Assembly (NCBI GenBank): GCA_045531335.1
Contig: JAZSDU010000053.1
Location: 16,001 to 80,000 of the forward strand
Source of the DNA: CAG-452 sp045531335
GTDB lineage: Bacteria > Bacillota > Clostridia > TANB77 > CAG-508
Direction: 5' to 3'
Length of the DNA stretch: 64,000 nt
In this document: positions 59,518 through 64,000 of the stretch, one piece after another
How the letters are laid out: each line of letters opens with the position of its first letter
Position numbering within the stretch: the first letter of the stretch is position 1
Notes under the pieces: model-generated
Databases searched by the model: none
The model's input: only the letters and a program-made list of their open reading frames with translations
Told to the model about the DNA's origin: nothing
Translations under genes and position numbers: made by a program

Positions 59518-60162
59518 CTAATATCCAAGTTCTTCTCCAATTAAAATAACTTTAATACGATTTGGAACTCCAGAACGCCTTGTTACAACAAATTGTCCAC
59601 ATATGCAATCAGGTGAATAACAATCTTCACATTTTCCCGTAACAGAACAAGGAGTTTTTTTATTTAATCTAATAGTGTTTGGCGGCGACGCTATATTACG
59701 AACTCGCTTAAATCCTGAATCTATATCAGTAACAACTTTATTCATACCAGCTAATATTATTACATTTTGAGGTCCGTAGCATAAAAATGCTACACGATTT
59801 CCTCTACCATCAATATTAATAAGTTCCCCATCTAAAGTAATTGCATTTGTACTCATTAGAAAAATATCGGACATACATATTTCTCCGTAAATTTTCCTTT
59901 GCTCTTCTAAACTTGTAGCTTTATCTCTATCTATTATTTTGTAATCTCCATTTTGTATAGCATCCATTAATCCAGTTTCTGAAAGAGTAATGGAACCACC
60001 CCATCCAATGCTTGCTCCTTTTGGGATTAACTCTAATGCTTTTTTTAGTGCAGATTGTTTATCTGGGCAATAATATCCTTCTATTTGGCGTTTTTTCATA
60101 TTTTTAATAATCGTGTTTGCTATATTTTCATAATATTTTCTTTTTGGAAGTGAATTTTCCAT
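59518..60162 (-). CDS. LUD-domain (DUF162) protein
   Basis: This 214-residue LUD-domain protein is related to LutC/YkgG of lactate utilisation. Signatures: KGASIGWGGSITLSETGL near residue 47 and SDIFLMSTNAITLDGELINIDGRGNRVA near 97. The C-terminus has a Cys cluster (CSVTGKCEDCYSPDCICG), possibly a metal or Fe-S site. AAAGGAG precedes the start. No lutA/lutB neighbours are visible. Confidence 0.87.
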   Translation of the reverse strand: MENSLPKRKYYENIANTIIKNMKKRQIEGYYCPDKQSALKKALELIPKGASIGWGGSITLSETGLMDAIQNGDYKIIDRDKATSLEEQRKIYGEICMSDIFLMSTNAITLDGELINIDGRGNRVAFLCYGPQNVIILAGMNKVVTDIDSGFKRVRNIASPPNTIRLNKKTPCSVTGKCEDCYSPDCICGQFVVTRRSGVPNRIKVILIGEELGY

Positions 60163-60242
60163 AAATAAATTCTCCTTTCACTTTTAGATATATTATATTT
60201 TATTAATAAATTAAATAGTACTTAGTTTATTTAAAATAAAGT

Positions 60243-61481
60243 TTAATTTCTATTAATCAATATTTTTATATCTCTAAAAAAGTTTTTAAATTGTGCAAAT
60301 GCACTTGTTGCACACCATTCTGGTAATTTTTCAACAAATTTATCTGTTATTAAATCAATACAATAACTATAAATAAATGTTAAAAGTATTGAAATTGAAC
60401 TAGATATCCATAATTGTTCAACTCCTGAAAAGAAATTTACAACTATCATAATAGAAAAAGATAATAGGAGAGATGCTAGTATTTTGAAAATTTCAACAAA
60501 AGGACAGCTAAATAAAATATGTTTCCACTGTAACGTTTTTAGTTTATAAAAAATGTATGAAGTGATAGATGTTATTCTATATCCGTCTTTCCAATCTTTT
60601 TCTACAGTTGCCAAGTTATAATTATTATCTGTAGTCTCAGAAATAATTTTTATTAGATCTTCTTCTAAATAATCTTTTCTGTTGATGATAGGTATACTGT
60701 ATTCTAGTGCGTGGTTATATGCTAGATCGATATATTTTTTTAGTATATGTATATTTTCGTTTGAAACTAACTTTTCTGCAATTTTATAATATAGACTTCT
60801 AGTATCTTTTAGATTTTCTTGCTTATGTGTATCTATAATTTTCTTAAAAATTTCAGAATTATTATTATCGTGTTTGACTAATAGTTCAGCAATTTTTAAC
60901 ATATAGTCTTTCATTTGATGTCCAGCAAGTTCTTCTTGAGGCCTACTATAAACATAACAACCATATTCATACATATAAGAATTTATAGTAAGTATAAATT
61001 TAATATAACTATATAATTCATTTTGATGCTCTTGATTTACTATTTCTGGCATTACATTTTCTAAATATACAGAATCTCCATACCTTATTGAATCAATTAA
61101 TCCTTGTAATACTATATTTTTTGTTTCTTCATTATATTCATTTAAAAAAGCAAAATATGATGATTTGAAACTAGAGTCTGGATTATAATTTTCTTGAATA
61201 TACTTAGATAAATTCATATCTTTTATATATTGGTTTAATAAAAGTCTTTTATCTTTAAAAAATTTTAATAGTATATCGAAAGACTCTTTATTTCTAATGC
61301 AATGCAAAAATGTAGTAGAATCTACAATTTGATTATATGTTAAAACTACTGCTTTTCCATCATAAACTAGAGTTCTAAAAAGAGCTTTTTCTCCTTCTAT
61401 TTGTTCTTTAGTTGTTGTTCTTACACTATCTAGTTCACTTAAATATACATAGTCTACAAAATCACGTTTTTTTCTTTTCAT
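60243..61481 (-). CDS. Hypothetical membrane protein, 412 residues
   Basis: Not recognised. Residues 1-310 are soluble and helical, beginning with basic MKRKKRDFVDYVYLSELDSV. Two hydrophobic segments follow near 335-355 and 360-380, then a short amphipathic tail. GGAGATT precedes the start on the minus strand. It lies downstream of the penicillin-binding protein gene in the same direction. Confidence 0.7.
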   Translation of the reverse strand: MKRKKRDFVDYVYLSELDSVRTTTKEQIEGEKALFRTLVYDGKAVVLTYNQIVDSTTFLHCIRNKESFDILLKFFKDKRLLLNQYIKDMNLSKYIQENYNPDSSFKSSYFAFLNEYNEETKNIVLQGLIDSIRYGDSVYLENVMPEIVNQEHQNELYSYIKFILTINSYMYEYGCYVYSRPQEELAGHQMKDYMLKIAELLVKHDNNNSEIFKKIIDTHKQENLKDTRSLYYKIAEKLVSNENIHILKKYIDLAYNHALEYSIPIINRKDYLEEDLIKIISETTDNNYNLATVEKDWKDGYRITSITSYIFYKLKTLQWKHILFSCPFVEIFKILASLLLSFSIMIVVNFFSGVEQLWISSSISILLTFIYSYCIDLITDKFVEKLPEWCATSAFAQFKNFFRDIKILINRN

Positions 61482-61510
61482 TACTAATCTCCAATATAAT
61501 AATATATAAA

Positions 61511-61535
61511 CAGGATATTAAATTAATATCCTGTT
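61511..61535 (-). terminator. Hairpin over the end of the PBP gene
   Basis: CAGGATATTAA...TTAATATCCTG, overlapping the restored PBP stop codon; followed on the minus strand by TTTATATATT. Weak terminator. Confidence 0.5.
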
Positions 61536-63755
61536 GCTGTTTCTGTTTGCATTGTAACTGTTATTACAGTTCCTTGTTCAACTTCTTGTCCGAGCTGATA
61601 TGTCTTGACTTACAACTGTTCCAGAACCATCTAGAATAACATTTAAATTAGATGCTTGTATAGAATTTATAACTTGAGCAGATGACATTCCTTTTAGGTT
61701 AGGAACTGTTGTAGTATTACGCACATTATTGTTTGATGTATAAAGATAAATATTTGAGTCTTCTAACAATGTAACACCTGGTTTTGGAACCTGGTCTACA
61801 ATTAATGTTGTAGTTTCATCTTCGTTTCCAGTTATTTTAACATGAAAGTCAGAGTCTTTTAAAATAGATTTTGCTTCTTCAATAGTTTTGTTTCTTACAT
61901 CAGGTAAAGTAGCTGTTTTAGATGTGGTAGCAGATGAAGAACTAGATGGATCATCTGATGCAACACCGATGTATGGAAGGACTTCTGATAAAATCTGTTT
62001 TACAACAGGTCCAGCTACTTGGCTTCCTTGGTGACTATCTCCTTTAGGATCATAAATTGTGACTAATACGACAACTTGAGTATTTACAGTAGGTGACATA
62101 GCTATAAAAGAAGCTACATAACCTTCATCTTCACTTCCAGATAAAGGTTCAGAAGTACCAGTTTTTCCGCCAATAGAATAACCAGATATTTTAGCGTATT
62201 TACCAGTACCATCAGTTACTACATATTCTAACATTTCCATTAGAGATTCTGCTGTGTCTTTAGATACAACTTGTCTTACAGCATTTGGTTCTATAGTAGT
62301 TGTCGCACCAGTATCAGTATTTTTTATTTCTTTTACAATACGAGGTTGCATTAAAACTCCTTCATTAGCTATTGAAGATATAGCAGTTATTAATTGAATT
62401 GGAGTTATTGTAAATCTTTGACCAAATGACATTGTTGCTAAATTGAATTCATTTATAGTATTTTCATCAAAAAATACACTATTAGATTCCCCATAAAAGT
62501 ATGAGTTAGTAGTATTAAAAAGACCAAATCCTCTGTAATATTTATATAATGTATGTTCTCCTATTTTTTGCCCAAGTTGTATAAATGCGGGGTTACAAGA
62601 ATTTGCAAGAGCATCTTTTAAACTTTGAGCTCCGTGAGGATCTTGATAATTCCAACAACGCATAGTTACTCCTGAAACATTTTCAGAACCTGAACAGTAA
62701 AAGTCTGAATGAGAATTAGGTGTAACTAATCCTTCTTCTAAACCTGCAGCAGCAGTAATTATTTTAAAAGTAGACCCAGGTTCATATGTATTTTGAACAG
62801 CAGTGTTTTTCCACATATTGAATAATGAGTTACTTCTATCTTGAGAAGATAGCTCGTCCCAGTTTTCTGCTAGCTCAGAGTTATTTATAGTAAATGGTTC
62901 ATTCAAATTGTAATTTGGGTATGTTGCCATTGCAAGCACATCACCATTTGAAGGATTCATTATTATAACATTTCCACCATCTGCATTATTATCATTAACT
63001 GCTTGAGCAAGATATTTTTCTGCTATGGACTGAATATTAACATCTATTGTAAGGGTTACATTACTACCATTTTGAACTTCTACATATGTTTGCTCACCAT
63101 TTGGAATTTCTCCATTTATTGAATCAGTTGAGGTTAATTTTTTACCAGGCGTTCCAGCAAGAATATCATCTAGAGTTGCTTCTAATCCCGCAAGACCTGA
63201 ATTTTCAGCACCAGTAAATCCAATTAAATTTGAAGCTAAATTACTATATGGATAATATCTTTTTATATCTTCATCTATACTAATACCAGATGTAACTTTA
63301 TTAGTTTTCATCCATTCTTGAAGTTTAGTTACTTTATCATTTTCTACTTTTTCAGCAATAACAAAAGTAGATTCTTTTGTATTTAATTTTTCTAATGTCT
63401 CATTATAGTCTAATTCGAAAATATCACTAAAAGCATGTGCTAAGATTTCTTTATTAACATCTGTATCATCGGAATATTTTACTTGAGAAGGATTTACAGA
63501 TATGGTATCAACTCTTGCACTAATTGCAAGTGCTTTCCCACTAGAATCATAAATAGTTCCTCTATTAGGTATAATAGTTTTATTAGCAAGTTGATTTTTA
63601 GTAGCCATTTCTTTTAATTCAGCACCTTGAACAAATTGTAAAAAACCAATTCTTACAACCAGTAGAAGTAGTATTATAAATCCTATAAACATGCACATAC
63701 GTAGTTTCTTTTGTCCTAAGATATCTATTTTAATAGTTTTTCTTTTTCTTCCCAT
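61523..63755 (-). CDS. Penicillin-binding protein with PASTA domains, needs +1 shift
   Basis: This class B transpeptidase of the SpoVD/FtsI type cross-links septal or spore peptidoglycan. It has one N-terminal span (residues 18-38), a dimerisation domain (RGTIYDSSGKALA) and catalytic motifs STFK near 325, SCN near 385 and KTGT near 532, then two PASTA modules. In the second, after VVSQDISA, the minus strand reads GCT-CGGA (61592-61589). In-frame reading gives TRS and stop at 61578. Skipping one C gives GQEVEQGTVITVTMQTETATGY and TAA at 61523-61525, completing the PASTA fold (743 residues). GGAGG precedes the start. Confidence 0.9.
61589..61592 (-). other. CGGA recoding site 5 (PASTA domain)
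   Basis: GCT-CGGA-CAA on the minus strand. CGG is codon 722 in frame. The restored Gly is the conserved one in the last PASTA hairpin. Confidence 0.85.
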
Positions 63756-63842
63756 AAAAACCTCCGATTATTAATAAAAACAAAATAATCTTTTCATGAA
63801 AATTGTATATCATTAGTCATTAAAAATCAATAAAATAAAAGA

Positions 63843-63862
63843 TAAATTGTAATTTGTAAGTG
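63843..63862. repeat. Solo outer end of a family B element
   Basis: AAATTGTAATTTGTA followed by AGTGTAGG matches the outer arm plus TGTAGG start of the copies at 31552 and 34093, with no GC-rich core. Confidence 0.55.
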
Positions 63863-63941
63863 TAGGTTAGTCAAACATATGTCACACTTTATTAAAAAAT
63901 ATATGGTTTGAAATACCAAAACCTTTGACTGCGTTTTTACT

Positions 63942-64000
63942 TTACATTAAATATTCTGCTAATTTTTGATTCGGACTTAGCCATCCCAATGGTCTCATCG
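63942..64000 (-). pseudogene. Possible C-terminal fragment of a transposase
   Basis: The minus strand reads MRPLGWLSPNQKLAEYLM then TAA. The RPLGWLSPNQ block is like the C-terminus of DDE integrase-type transposases. The rest lies outside the window, so whether it is intact is unknown. The 186 bases between it and the PBP start hold only the repeat end. Confidence 0.4.

Overview
The window is an AT-rich stretch of a low-GC Bacillota genome, most likely an uncultivated gut Clostridia. The evidence is the gene order ylxM-ffh-rpsP-khpA-rimM-trmD-rplS, ylbJ and SpoVB-like sporulation-type proteins, AGGAGG ribosome sites and TTGACA/TATAAT promoters. Species cannot be fixed from sequence alone.

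Layout: 1-5.2 kb, two surface proteins with sortase-like tails; 5.3-8.8 kb, a cation exchanger, an M18 aminopeptidase and a REP-associated transposase (RAYT) among its repeats; 8.8-14.5 kb, pyrimidine synthesis (pyrE against pyrC-peptidase-pyrF-pyrK-pyrD); 14.5-28.7 kb, a DUF1846 protein, ylbJ, a UDP-sugar pyrophosphorylase, acpS, tatD and secreted proteins; 28.7-29.0 kb, a type I toxin-antitoxin; 29.1-38.5 kb, envelope and housekeeping genes (SpoVB-like flippase, exonuclease III, LtaS-like, Sua5, PHP); 38.5-42.7 kb, the SRP/ribosome operon; 43.5-47.6 kb, a Lon-like protease and tsaE-tsaB-rimI; 47.8-49.2 kb, two tRNA-Gly genes flanking a second type I toxin-antitoxin; 49.3-58.3 kb, an accessory region with a WG-repeat protein, a candidate multidomain nuclease, small genes with structured leaders and an HTH-repeat/sigma-like protein; 58.4-64 kb, a tocopherol-cyclase-like protein, a LUD protein and a PASTA penicillin-binding protein.

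The most striking observation is a decoding anomaly. Four genes, including essential ffh (twice) and trmD, plus a UDP-sugar pyrophosphorylase and the PASTA penicillin-binding protein, are interrupted by one extra C placed directly before a GGA glycine codon. All five sites read CGGA with CGG in the incoming frame. Skipping the C, or reading CGGA as one glycine, restores the full conserved protein each time. By-eye scanning found no other in-frame CGG in the AT-rich genes. One of the two tRNA-Gly genes (49092-49165) has anticodon loop CTTCCGA, whose UCCG is the exact complement of CGGA, in an irregular anticodon stem that can be drawn with an eight-base loop. This suggests natural quadruplet (+1) decoding of CGGA as glycine.

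Other structure: two Fst/par-like toxin-antitoxin loci in which the antitoxin RNA carries a second copy of the toxin start region; a family of about nine palindromic REPs (TAGACTAAAGGGG-5 nt-CCCCTTTAGTCTA) whose ends supply stop codons to neighbouring genes; a second GC-rich family (TGTAGGGG...CCCCTACA), some copies nested in AT-rich outer inverted repeats; and mRNA leaders that can mask the ribosome site.
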